DNA of 38,214 bases, from NCBI GenBank assembly GCA_030849065.1, contig JASAON010001483.1, positions 1 through 38,214 of the forward strand. The letters are read 5' to 3'. Below, piece after piece: positions 18,207 through 27,384 of this stretch (position 1 is its first letter; each line of letters opens with the position of its first letter). The translations under genes were made by a program, and so were the position numbers. The stretch comes from Jaenimonas drosophilae. Lineage: Eukaryota; Euglenozoa; Kinetoplastea; Trypanosomatida; Trypanosomatidae. Under the pieces are notes generated by a model. That model was not told the DNA's origin. It saw only the letters and a program-made list of their open reading frames with translations, and made no database searches.

Positions 18207-20077
18207 ACGTGGCGGCTGATGGCCGTTGACTGTATGATGATACGATGAGAGGCATTCATGTGTGTCTTGTGTTTCCTCACCACCACGACCCACTCCGTGG
18301 AGTAGGTAGTAGAAGCAGCCGCATGGAACAACTACTACTGATTCCATTGGTGGAATATCTTGGCCACTCAGATTCATGAAACAGAATGTTTTTTTTTCTG
18401 CTCAGCCACATTGGTTCAACGCGAAGAGACGTCATACCCTAATAGCTCCATATCTGCGTGGCTGCACACCTCCTCCTTTTTTCCACTTCACCACACACAA
18501 GATAATTGGATGGGCAATCAATGCGTTGGTCGTGTTTGTGCTCGCAACTACAGCACCGCGTCGATCGAAGGTATTTTTGTGTGTGTGAGACCTGTTCCAT
18601 GATTTCTCGTGGAGCTCACGCAACTATACAAACAACACAAACAACACACACACACACACACACATCCTCTCTCCGCTCCATTGTCTACGACACCAGTGAC
18701 CACCTATCTCCTATCTTCCTTCTTCTTCACTTGTGTCTTGTGCCAGTGTGTTCCTTTCTTCTACTGGATTCTTTACTGTTGTTGTTTCATGTCTCTTTCT
18801 TCCCTTTGCGCGTTTCCTTCCTTCTTCCTCCTTTTGGATGTGATTAATCATGTCTTTGATGCCGTCGTTGTTGTTGTTGTAAGCGGAGCTGTTTGGGCAT
18901 CCTTTCATGATCTCTACGTCTACCCACAGTCTTGAGCTATGTGGGGAAGAAAAAAGATTGTGAGGACAACCGCCTCGCCCATTCACCGCTGATCTTCTTG
19001 TAGTTTGTTCGTTTTTTTTTGTTCATGCAAAGGGGGAAGATAATCTGCAAACATACCAGCATGATGAGAGACAATGACTAGGGAGATGCAGTCATCCACA
19101 AAGCTCCCCCAAACAGCTTCTCACAAAACATCCGTATTTCCCCTCTCATGAAGTGGAAGATAGCATTCGTGCGGGCGCCGTGCAGCGGTGGTGAATATGG
19201 TTGAGATCCACTCGTATTGTGGTTGAAGAAAATGTTTGGTGCTTTTTTTTCTTGTTTATGAGAAGAACTTATCTTGTATCCTATTTGGGAGATACATGAC
19301 TGCAAATGAAAAGCAGAACGCTGGCATGGACTCATGTGCTTCTATTCGTGGCGAGCTCCATGTCTGCATCAACACCACCAATCTCAGTGACTTCTCTTGT
19401 TTCTTTCTTTCCCGGTTTTTCGTTGTTGTTTTTTCATTGGCCTCCCTCTGAAACTCACCTTGTTCAGCTCTTTCTTTCATCCACGATGGCGGTACTGTGT
19501 GGGATGCTCTGACGGTGGCTGCCCGGTGATACGAGAAAGGAGGTGGAGCAAAACTCCCGTTGTTTGGCTGGTGGAAATGTGTTTGTACCTCAGCCCTACC
19601 CACTCATACATCTTTTCTTGTTTTTTTTCGTTTCACTCTTGCGTGCTGCGTGGACCTACCTCAATTCCTTGTTGCTGAATGTATGTGAAGGGGTGCGGGC
19701 CGGCGCATTGTCCAGATATCCTCCAGCACACATTCACGCACAAACACACCCACACAAGAGCATCTACAACACAGGCTTCGATTGATGTTTTAGGTTGTTG
19801 TGGGTATAGGACAACGATGGGGTCCCCGGTCCCAGTGTCCGCGGCTCCACGCATACGACCGCCCACAACTACTTGTCTCTCAGTGGGATCAAAAAAAATG
19901 CCAGAAATAAACAGACGTACTGTTGGTGTAGGCTCATGCACGTGTTGCACCTGCGGGCACGTCTTCTTTCCTGAGTGAATGCATCTCCTGCCCTCTCCCA
20001 TTGCTACTCTCGATGGTACTAGCACACGGATCGATTGACGATAGGTGTATGTGTTGAGTAGGCACCACGTGCCAAGG
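18207..20077 (+). other. 1.9 kb pyrimidine-rich spacer
   Basis: It includes an (AC)n run (18644-18664), a long C/T stretch at about 18664-18840, and T homopolymers near 18390, 19010, 19250 and 19630. Only short frames of low-complexity hydrophobic translation are present. I see no RNA gene. It probably holds a long 3' UTR and the acceptor region of the AKTIP-like gene. Confidence 0.5.
18644..18664. repeat. (AC)n microsatellite
   Basis: Perfect AC dinucleotide run in the spacer between the MGVPST gene and the AKTIP-like gene. Confidence 0.9.
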
Positions 20078-20959
20078 ATGCAAGCTACCAACAACGTGAA
20101 TGGCCAGGCTGTGGTTGCTGAACGACGTCTCTTCTCCGCCACCCGCGCGCTCTATCTTCGTCGGGAGTTTGAGCTCCTCACGCAGAGCATGCGCTACGCC
20201 GCCCGTGGAGATCGTCCACCTACGGCCGCCACACAGGCTCTTGCCGCTGCCCTTCAACTTCCCAATGCGGAAGTACCCGCCACGGGGCCATCCACCGATG
20301 GCGGTTTTGTCCTGCTGCTCGAGCAGATCATCGTCCTTCCACCCCCACCACCACCACCATCATCGTTGGTGCCACATGTTGGTCCTTCTCCTGATGTGGA
20401 TGAGGTGGCGTGGGGTGAGGGTGGATGGCGTGGGGTCGTGCGGGTGGAGGGCCGGGCAAGTCCGTGGTACAAGGGCTGTTTTGGTCTCTCCATCACCTTC
20501 CCACTACGCTACCCGTTGGAGTGTCCTGTGCTGGAGCTTGAGCAGCCTCTTCCCAGCCACCCGCTCCTCTACGACCCCCGTAGCGACAGCCCGCTCACCC
20601 GCATTCCCGTGGAGGAGGTGTACCGCAGCATTGACCCGATGCAGACCTCAGTCCTGCTTCGGTTGTTGCAGCATGTGGTGGCGCTCTTTTACCCACCCCT
20701 GTGGCGGCCACCACTGATGCACATTCCGGATGGAGTAGGTGAAGCACAGAACACCATCAACCGCGCATTGGCCAAGCGCGATGTCGAGGGTCGCAGCGCG
20801 ACGCAGGAAGTGGTGCCGGGCAAGCCATTTGAGGAATTCGTGAGTACTGTTGTGGCACCCTACCTGCTGAAGCAGTGGGAGTCCGACGAGAACGTGGATG
20901 CTTCAACCTTTGCGGAATGGTTCAACAGCACCGTTCGCCAGCGGGTACTGACTCTGTGA
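20078..20959 (+). CDS. AKTIP/FTS-like inactive ubiquitin-conjugating-fold protein
   Basis: This 293-residue protein has a UBC-fold core at about 75-205. LLLEQIIVLP opens it, WRGVVRVEG and FGLSITFPLRYPLECPVLEL give the central strands and the Tyr-Pro turn, and HPLLYDP occupies the place where active E2s carry HPN and then the catalytic Cys. There is no cysteine in that position, so it should be a non-catalytic variant. The pattern of SHPLLYDPRSD, a helix ending VVALFYPPLW, and a C-terminal helical extension with ALAKRD resembles AKTIP (Fused Toes), which with Hook and FHIP proteins links cargo to dynein (family knowledge). A proline run (88-94) sits in a loop. The start is the ATG at 20078; the frame extends upstream only through a GTG, which is not expected to initiate. 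Another UEV or RWD-type protein is the alternative. Confidence 0.65.
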   Translation: MQATNNVNGQAVVAERRLFSATRALYLRREFELLTQSMRYAARGDRPPTAATQALAAALQLPNAEVPATGPSTDGGFVLLLEQIIVLPPPPPPPSSLVPHVGPSPDVDEVAWGEGGWRGVVRVEGRASPWYKGCFGLSITFPLRYPLECPVLELEQPLPSHPLLYDPRSDSPLTRIPVEEVYRSIDPMQTSVLLRLLQHVVALFYPPLWRPPLMHIPDGVGEAQNTINRALAKRDVEGRSATQEVVPGKPFEEFVSTVVAPYLLKQWESDENVDASTFAEWFNSTVRQRVLTL

Positions 20960-21458
20960 GCAACACGTTTTGTGTAGAAACGTACAACCCCTTGTGAGCA
21001 CACCCACCCGCTCTTACTACTGGACAGCTCGTCCTTCACTTTCTTTCCCCCTCTGTGTGGCCCCACTTACCCTCTTCTCCCATTTCACAAGTTTGTTTGC
21101 TGTTGCCCCCCGCCTCCTCTTATGCCTCCCTTGAACTGGTGTTGTTCGCTACCACATTCTTCTTTCTTCTGTCACGTTTGTACCTCTCCACATGAACGGT
21201 TTGTGTAGGTAGCAAAACTTTTTTCAAAGTTGACCCTCTACCTCTACCACTGTCCGTGCTACTACCAGCTCAACAAGACCCTCTCCTGGACTTCAGAGAT
21301 CACCCTCGAACGAGCCTCCCCCTCCCCTCATTTAGCCCACACAAATCGTACGTTCGATTATTGGGACTCACACACACACACGCACCTACCACAAGCTGTT
21401 CTTTGTGGATCTCACCAATAACAACACTTCACTTTCATTCCTTCATTACTCAACCAAG
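20960..21458 (+). other. Spacer with acceptor for the UBE2C-like gene
   Basis: Several pyrimidine runs occur. An AG at 21207-21208 follows one of them, and no ATG lies between it and the ATG at 21459. A short CA run lies at about 21369-21381. Confidence 0.45.
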
Positions 21459-21926
21459 ATGTCTCACGCAAACAGCAGCGGTGCTGCCACGACGCGTTTG
21501 CAGAAGGAGCTGATGGAGCTCATGATGACCGACACCGAGGGCATCTCCGCCTACCCAAGCCAAGACGACCTCTTTCACTGGATCGCCAGCGTCTCTGGCG
21601 TGGCCAACACCCCCTACGAAGGCCTGGAGTACCGCCTCTCGATGCAGTTCTCCCCGAGCTACCCCTTTGAGGCACCCACAGTTACCTTCATGACCCCATG
21701 TTTCCACCCCAACGTGGATAATCACGGCACTATTTGCCTGGACATCCTGAAGGAAAAGTGGTCCGCCGTTTATAGCGCCTCGGCGGTGTTGTTGTCCATT
21801 CAGAATCTCCTTGACAACCCCAACAACCTCTCACCTCTCAACAACCAGGCTGCACAGCTGTGGGCCAACAAGGAGGAGTTCCGCCGTGCGGTTCAGGCAA
21901 CCTATAACGTTGGCGGCCCCAAGTGA
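21459..21926 (+). CDS. UBE2C: Ubiquitin-conjugating enzyme E2, UBE2C/UbcH10-like
   Basis: This 155-residue E2 covers one UBC domain. LQKELMELMM and GISAYPSQDDLFHW, then SPSYPFEAPTVTFMTPCFHP, then HGTICLDILKEKWSAVYS are near-exact family motifs, with HPN at 83-85 and the catalytic cysteine at Cys93. The wording KRLQ-ELM-LMM, GISA-P, DILKEKWSA-Y and SPLN--AA-LW is characteristic of UBE2C, the E2 that works with the anaphase-promoting complex to ubiquitinate cyclins and securin (family knowledge). The N-terminal extension is short (about 10 residues) and there is no C-terminal tail. The start is ATG 21459 (MSHANSS); the frame continues upstream only to a GTG. It lies 499 bases after the AKTIP-like gene, so two UBC-fold genes are neighbours. 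Confidence 0.92.
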   Translation: MSHANSSGAATTRLQKELMELMMTDTEGISAYPSQDDLFHWIASVSGVANTPYEGLEYRLSMQFSPSYPFEAPTVTFMTPCFHPNVDNHGTICLDILKEKWSAVYSASAVLLSIQNLLDNPNNLSPLNNQAAQLWANKEEFRRAVQATYNVGGPK

Positions 21927-22713
21927 GGGGGTGGTCTATGTGTGCATCATCAAGGAATCGCCAACACACTACTCCCGCTTCATACCATTCACGGTGTATG
22001 CGTGTGTGTTTTTTCATCTCCCGCAGCACAAGTGTGAGAGCGTTGAACGCCGTGGAGCAAATTCAGTCAGCTTGAGCAGTTTAGAGCACCGCCACCCTCA
22101 TTCTCGTCTTCATGCATTTGTTGTGTGTGTGTGCGCGTGTGCTGTTTGTGTTTGTGGGGCCACTAATTCAGACGCAGACGTCATGTGCCCCACACTCCTC
22201 GCAGACACACAAGACGTGTGGCAAGCGGCCCATTACTTTTTTCTCACTCACCCCCCCCTATCTTCTGCCTCCCTCCCCCCGTTTCGAGCGCTGCACACAC
22301 CGCGACGACCTACAGACGCACAAACACGACGACGGCGCAGAGGTGGGGGACTCACGCACGCTTTGTACATCCTCATTCCCAATTGTGTGTTCTTTGTATT
22401 GAGGGTTGCGGCGCATGTCAGCCCCAGACAAACACTCCTTTGTGGATCCAAACCACCAAAAACCTCTCTTCCAACCACAACAGCGTAGAACTGCGCCACA
22501 TACGTACCTGGTGAGCATGTGTTTAGTACCTTTACAAATACTTCACTCCTTTATTCTCTTCTTTCTTTTCTTCTTGGGTATTCACAACAACAACAGCAAC
22601 GATCTCCTCTGCTCAGTCCCCCTGAAATACGTCTTGTGGGGCCTCAGCACTGGACTGCTGCTGTATCATTTGGTACAGTCAGATCGGTCGTTGATTGACA
22701 GCCACGTGAGTGT
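21927..22713 (+). other. Spacer with acceptor for the 1157-residue protein gene
   Basis: A pyrimidine tract at about 22545-22575 leads to an AG at 22595-22596, with no ATG from there to 22714. Upstream sequence is C/A-rich and shows no coding signal. Confidence 0.5.
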
Positions 22714-25700
22714 ATGGATGTGCTGTGCGAATACACAGCAGCCCAAGAGTTCATGTCTGGTGTTGAGCACCTCAACGGGCTGCTGCACTATGCCCTCACC
22801 CACCCACCCCCCAACCTCACCGTGGTGCTACCCAAGGGCTTTGACTGCGTGGAAGAGCTCGACGTGAGCATATGCCCCATCCCCGTTCGGCAGTACCGCA
22901 AAGCTGCCGCCAACCCAGAAAAGGAGTACATTTATGATATTGGCCGACGGCTGTCCTTCCTTGGTGGACGGGCGGGCAGCCTGCCGGCCTCACGCCGACG
23001 TGAGGCGTCGTGGTCGTGGGGCTCACCTTCCCACGGCATCACGGTGGGTGCCGATGCCTTTGACGAGCAGGTACATCCTGGCACTGCGGCTCCACCACCT
23101 CGCGAGGGTGGCGCCAAAGGTTTGGCCCAGCGGGGCAAACACCTAATCTCCTCCCTCTTTAGTGTGCGCGGTGCGGGCTCGGTGGCTGAGGCGCCAACGA
23201 TGTCTGTGGCGGGGCCATCACGACCTCTCACCCCACGTCGCTTGGATAGTGGGGCCGGCAACTCCCTCTTGGACGAAGGCCGCTCACTTCTCTCCTTGTT
23301 TGGCGCCGAGACCTTCTCCATGGCGGACCACTGGGCCAACACCCTTGGCGGGCGCTCCACGGTGATGGACGAGGCCCCGACACGCTTCGCTCCGACTCCC
23401 CCGGCCTACGCCGCAGATCTGTGTTCCGTCTTTCAGCCGCAACTGTGCCAGACCTTTGGCGGAAGCTTCTTCCTCTTTGTCTATGAGCACCTGCTGCTCT
23501 CCGCCGCATGGTCGAATCCAGCCGATATGACTGTGGCGCTGGGTATCATCAAGTCCATTTACCGGCCACTCTTTGGGGTGGAGGATCAACAACACAACCG
23601 CAGCCTGCAGTGTCTGGCACCGCTCTTGACGGAGGTACACGTGAGTTGTGAAGCAGCCTTGGATGTACGAGAGGTGGCGGGCACTGTGCTCGATAGCCAA
23701 CCCCATGCCGCACCTCCATGTGTGGCATTCCGAGCGCGTATGGAGGCGCTGGTGGCGGCCTCCACCTCAGTCCATCACGACGACGGACAGCCCGATGGGG
23801 AGGCGGCAGGTCGCTACCCCCTCGCCATCCGCGCCGCCCTCCTCGCGGGTGCTCTCGTTCCCGTCCATCGTGCGGATCTGCGTGAAAACCTTGCCGCCAT
23901 GGAAGGTGTTCGTCGTTGTGTGAATGCGATGCAGCGCCTGTTGGATGTACCGGCAGAGGTGGCGGACTACTGCCACGTTCATGCCCAATTGCTTGCATTG
24001 GACGACTCAGGCGTGGATATGTCCGCGCAGTGTGCCAACTTGGCCCACTTGACGGAGCTCGTGCATGGGCTTGGTGGCCATCAGGACGAGGAGAACCTCC
24101 CACTCACCCCTGAACGCAAGTACCGCTACTTTGTGTTGCAGGAGGTGTTGTCTATCGCCATCACACCAATCCCGTGGGTGCATACCTACAACTCCACCAT
24201 GGTGCCACGGTGTGTCTTGGCCCTTGCCATTGAGACGTGCCTCTCTTTGCAGCCCTCTTTCCTCAGTCTCAACATCCTCGTCAATGGACGTCCGCTCATG
24301 TCGGTGCGCCACAGCAGTGGCGTCTTTGTCTTGTTACTATTGTCTGTCCTCTTTACGAGCAGCTTCTTGCAAGAGTGCCCCACCATCTGCCCAGAGGTGG
24401 GGGATGGATGCGATGGCACATGTGCCAAGCGGCGGACAACCAAGAGTGAGACGGTGCCGTCCTTTGAGGCTAGTCTGGACGGCTTGGCGGAGCGCATCAT
24501 CTCATCCAATCAAATGGCCATTTGCCGCGTCTTGTCTGGGACGATTCCCGTCGCGCAGGCCCTCCTCCTCCCCGTCTTCCTGCAAATGGGAGTATTTATG
24601 CTCGGGAAGCACTGGGCGAGGAGCTTGACCAACATGGATCTACAACATGCAACACAAGATGAGGAGCGCGGTGGCAGTGGAGCGCGTGCATCGGCAGAGA
24701 TGCAGATCCCCATTCAGCTCCCGGAGGACTTTGAAGCATCGCTCAATACCCTCGCCACTTACCTCGGCGCGACTCTGCCGCCCTCCTCGCGCGGCCCCGC
24801 ATCCTCGGAAAGCCCGCCGCCGAATGAGGAGGTGCTGACCGCCCTCGCGATGCACGCCTCCCGCAGCTTGGCACCACTTCACCACTACGTCTCGCGCTAC
24901 GATCGTCAGAGGCGGTGGGAGTTGGAGGCGGCCGTGGAGGAACTCGAGCGCCAACACCACGCCGTGGGCTGGGCAGCCGATGGCGCACTCCATCAGGACG
25001 TCCGTATTCCACGCAAGGACCTCAGCGAAGCGGCGATGCGGTGCTTTGGGCGGCCATTTGCCCCGGCGTTGGTGTCTGACCCACGCGGGGTTCATCAAGC
25101 GCGACTGGCGTTTTATGGAGTCGTGATGCGCCGCTTCATCGCGCTCGTCGAGGTGCCACAGGAGGTTATGCAGAGCGCACGTGCCTCTGCCACCAAGGCT
25201 GGCAACACGATTTTATCATCATCACCACCACCATCCTCCCCCACACGCCCAACTCTTGCACTGCAGCTTCGTGCGCTTGTTGGCCTCGCCGCCACAATTC
25301 ACTCTTCCTCCACGAAGGGTAAAGGCCTCACCTGCCAAGCCCTGCTGCATCGCTGCAACACGTTGCTGGAACTTCGCCAAATCCATGACAACTTCATGCG
25401 TGCAGTGGCGGAGCAGCACAGCCTCGTCGGGGCCATCACCGGCCGTCCAGACGACGGGTCTGCGGCTGAGCAGCTGCGGACAACCATCGCCATGGCTGAC
25501 TCCGCCGCAGTGGAGGAGCAGCTGTGCCAACTCCTCGCCATCGCCACGTTGCTGGAGTCGAAGGTGTTTGCGCTCGTTGCTCCCCACGTTGGCTTTCGCG
25601 GCAGTGCCTCGGAGCGTCGGCAGCTTCGGCAGCTCGTTGGAACCTGCACAACCTCCGCCGGGCACCACCAAACGTCGTCCGATACCTCCTTTTCCGTCTC

Positions 25701-26187
25701 CACAACCTTGGCGCAGCTCTACCGACTACTCAACTGTCAAGTGATGCCTCTACTTCATGATGCCAAGATGGTGCAGCAGGTGCGGGAGTGGGCAGGGATG
25801 TACTTTGTGGAGCTCCTTTACGGTGTGCTGGTGGAGGGCGACGGCAAATGGCCCAACGCGGCCAGCAGCATCACGGGGGCGGATTTCGACCTCATCACCA
25901 ACTTCTTCACGAGCCAGGCCGCCACTACCTTTGCCACGCCATCCGTGGATGATGCGGTGGATGATTTGGCGGTATTCGGAGACCGCATTGTGTTGGAGGA
26001 GGGTCTCAATGAGCACATCTCCCCGGGAGAAGCCATGGCACGACGATTGGCCGAGTTGCGATGGATTCATGGGCAGGTGGGGAGGCTGAGTGCGGCACAG
26101 CTGAAGGAGGCACTGGCAGGGTCCTCTACGATGCGTCCGTGTTGGCGCTTCATCATTGAGGCCGTTCTGGAGCATCATCCCAAGTAG
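22714..26187 (+). CDS. Large protein of unknown function (1157 residues)
   Basis: This single uninterrupted frame encodes 1157 residues rich in Ala and Leu, with many amphipathic helical stretches, suggesting a large helical scaffold. The N terminus (MDVLCEYTAAQEFMSGVEHL) is followed by a Gly/Ser/Arg-rich low-complexity segment (about 80-190) and then helical sequence (about 225-520). A strongly hydrophobic segment lies at about 536-551 (VFVLLLLSVLFTSSFL), followed by a cysteine-rich patch (CPTICPEVGDGCDGTC). More helical sequence runs to the end. The hydrophobic segment could be a membrane span or a buried helix. Length and a loosely similar N terminus made me think of strumpellin (WASHC5), but I cannot align the rest, so I do not assign it. 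The start is the first ATG after the predicted acceptor at 22595-22596. Confidence 0.8.
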   Translation: MDVLCEYTAAQEFMSGVEHLNGLLHYALTHPPPNLTVVLPKGFDCVEELDVSICPIPVRQYRKAAANPEKEYIYDIGRRLSFLGGRAGSLPASRRREASWSWGSPSHGITVGADAFDEQVHPGTAAPPPREGGAKGLAQRGKHLISSLFSVRGAGSVAEAPTMSVAGPSRPLTPRRLDSGAGNSLLDEGRSLLSLFGAETFSMADHWANTLGGRSTVMDEAPTRFAPTPPAYAADLCSVFQPQLCQTFGGSFFLFVYEHLLLSAAWSNPADMTVALGIIKSIYRPLFGVEDQQHNRSLQCLAPLLTEVHVSCEAALDVREVAGTVLDSQPHAAPPCVAFRARMEALVAASTSVHHDDGQPDGEAAGRYPLAIRAALLAGALVPVHRADLRENLAAMEGVRRCVNAMQRLLDVPAEVADYCHVHAQLLALDDSGVDMSAQCANLAHLTELVHGLGGHQDEENLPLTPERKYRYFVLQEVLSIAITPIPWVHTYNSTMVPRCVLALAIETCLSLQPSFLSLNILVNGRPLMSVRHSSGVFVLLLLSVLFTSSFLQECPTICPEVGDGCDGTCAKRRTTKSETVPSFEASLDGLAERIISSNQMAICRVLSGTIPVAQALLLPVFLQMGVFMLGKHWARSLTNMDLQHATQDEERGGSGARASAEMQIPIQLPEDFEASLNTLATYLGATLPPSSRGPASSESPPPNEEVLTALAMHASRSLAPLHHYVSRYDRQRRWELEAAVEELERQHHAVGWAADGALHQDVRIPRKDLSEAAMRCFGRPFAPALVSDPRGVHQARLAFYGVVMRRFIALVEVPQEVMQSARASATKAGNTILSSSPPPSSPTRPTLALQLRALVGLAATIHSSSTKGKGLTCQALLHRCNTLLELRQIHDNFMRAVAEQHSLVGAITGRPDDGSAAEQLRTTIAMADSAAVEEQLCQLLAIATLLESKVFALVAPHVGFRGSASERRQLRQLVGTCTTSAGHHQTSSDTSFSVSTTLAQLYRLLNCQVMPLLHDAKMVQQVREWAGMYFVELLYGVLVEGDGKWPNAASSITGADFDLITNFFTSQAATTFATPSVDDAVDDLAVFGDRIVLEEGLNEHISPGEAMARRLAELRWIHGQVGRLSAAQLKEALAGSSTMRPCWRFIIEAVLEHHPK

Positions 26188-27384
26188 TTGTGTGTGTGGG
26201 GGGGGGCATCCTTCGAACCCCTCTTCCTCCCTCTCCAGACACCCACCATAGGGGCGTTAATTGACGTTGGCCCCACCACCCTCCTCTCATCCCACTCCTT
26301 CTCCCTCCCTCTCTCCCTCCTACCATGTGTTTTTGATGGTTGTTGTTGCTGCGTATGTGTTTTCATTGTTGTTTCTTCTTTTTGTTGTTGTTTTCATTTT
26401 GGAGACGTGGCCCCCCCCCCCCGCGCATGTGGATGGAGTCCGTCCAGGCTCTCCTCGGTCATCCATCAGAATTAACATCTCACCCGTCGCCGTGGCATCC
26501 TTGGTTGACCTCCTTCACATGATGCGGTGAGGTCCATGCCACGTGCTACGTGTGGGTGTGTCGTAGGTGCTTGGGTGTGTGGCACCAACACCACCCTTGC
26601 GAGAGTCTCCCTCCCCTGTTGTACCAACCAACCTACTCTTCTTTGTGATCTTTCATTCGTTTTTTTTCCTACTTTACGTTGAGGTTGAACTCGCTGAGTT
26701 GGCCATGTTTCGTGGTGATGGCAAACACGTTGAGTGGTGTGTTGAAGGTGGTGGGCATGGAGAGGAAGCTTCCCTGGTAGGGCCTCCTTGTCTCTATGCA
26801 TGTGTGCGACGAGCGCGCGCATCATCTTCCGTCTCTTCCCCCCACCTCCTCCCCTGATACCCCAATCTACTCCCCTCTTTGTTATTGTCAGTAGCTGCAG
26901 CATTCATCTCCTGTACAGCATTTTTCGTCGTGTGTGTTGTCTCTGGCAGGAAAAAGGAATGCACGTGTGTGTGCGTAAAGGCTATGCATAATGCTTTGTT
27001 GCGCGATCTGTGGTCGCCCTGCAAGCGCATACCGCGCCATCAACAACCCCCCAAAATATGGTCATTGCCATCTTTGTGATTCAGAGTCCAGAGGAATACA
27101 TGAGGTGATGTGCTCCCTGACACGAGAACTTCTCCAGTGTTGTATATATGCCCCCCTCTCTCTCTCTCTCAGCACACACAACTCTTCACCTCTCCCTCTC
27201 TTCTTCTTCTTCTTCTTCTTCAATTTTGCGTGTAGGTTCCGTATCGAAGCCTTTTTTTCTTCATCCTTCTTCCGTCATTACACCTTCCTCTTGTGGTTGC
27301 GTCTTCTCTGCACAACACACAAACACACTCTTACTCATCTACCCAACCTATTCAACAACAACAACAACAGAATCCTCCATCATC
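26188..27384 (+). other. 1.2 kb spacer before HMG-CoA synthase
   Basis: It opens with a G run (about 26197-26205), contains a C run near 26411-26421, and ends with a CTT-repeat pyrimidine tract and acceptor at 27184-27235. No convincing gene is present. Confidence 0.5.
27184..27235 (+). promoter_or_regulatory. Predicted trans-splice acceptor of HMG-CoA synthase
   Basis: A (CTT)n-type pyrimidine tract (to about 27220) is followed by TGTAG at 27231-27235. It lies inside the in-frame upstream extension beginning at 27148, so that extension should not be in the mRNA. No ATG occurs between 27236 and 27385. Confidence 0.6.

Noticed and set aside
20045..20077. Upstream extension of the AKTIP-like gene from 20045
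   Set aside because: It would need GTG initiation; the first in-frame ATG is at 20078. The same reasoning moved the UBE2C-like start from 21405 to 21459.
19633..20142. 169-codon minus-strand frame with a hydrophobic N-terminal segment
   Set aside because: It overlaps the start of the AKTIP-like gene in antisense and otherwise lies in spacer sequence; no homology recognised.
22714..26187. Assignment of the 1157-residue protein as strumpellin (WASHC5)
   Set aside because: Only total length and a vague N-terminal likeness agree; I could not align the middle or C-terminal parts.
26205..26225. TTCGAACCC string resembling a tRNA B box
   Set aside because: No A box, acceptor-stem pairing or cloverleaf could be made around it.
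26991..27150. Possible small zinc-finger protein (CCAICGRP ... CHLCDS)
   Set aside because: The two Cys pairs look attractive, but the frame runs on through the HMG-CoA synthase acceptor and into its coding region, and no stop or poly(A) context defines a separate gene.
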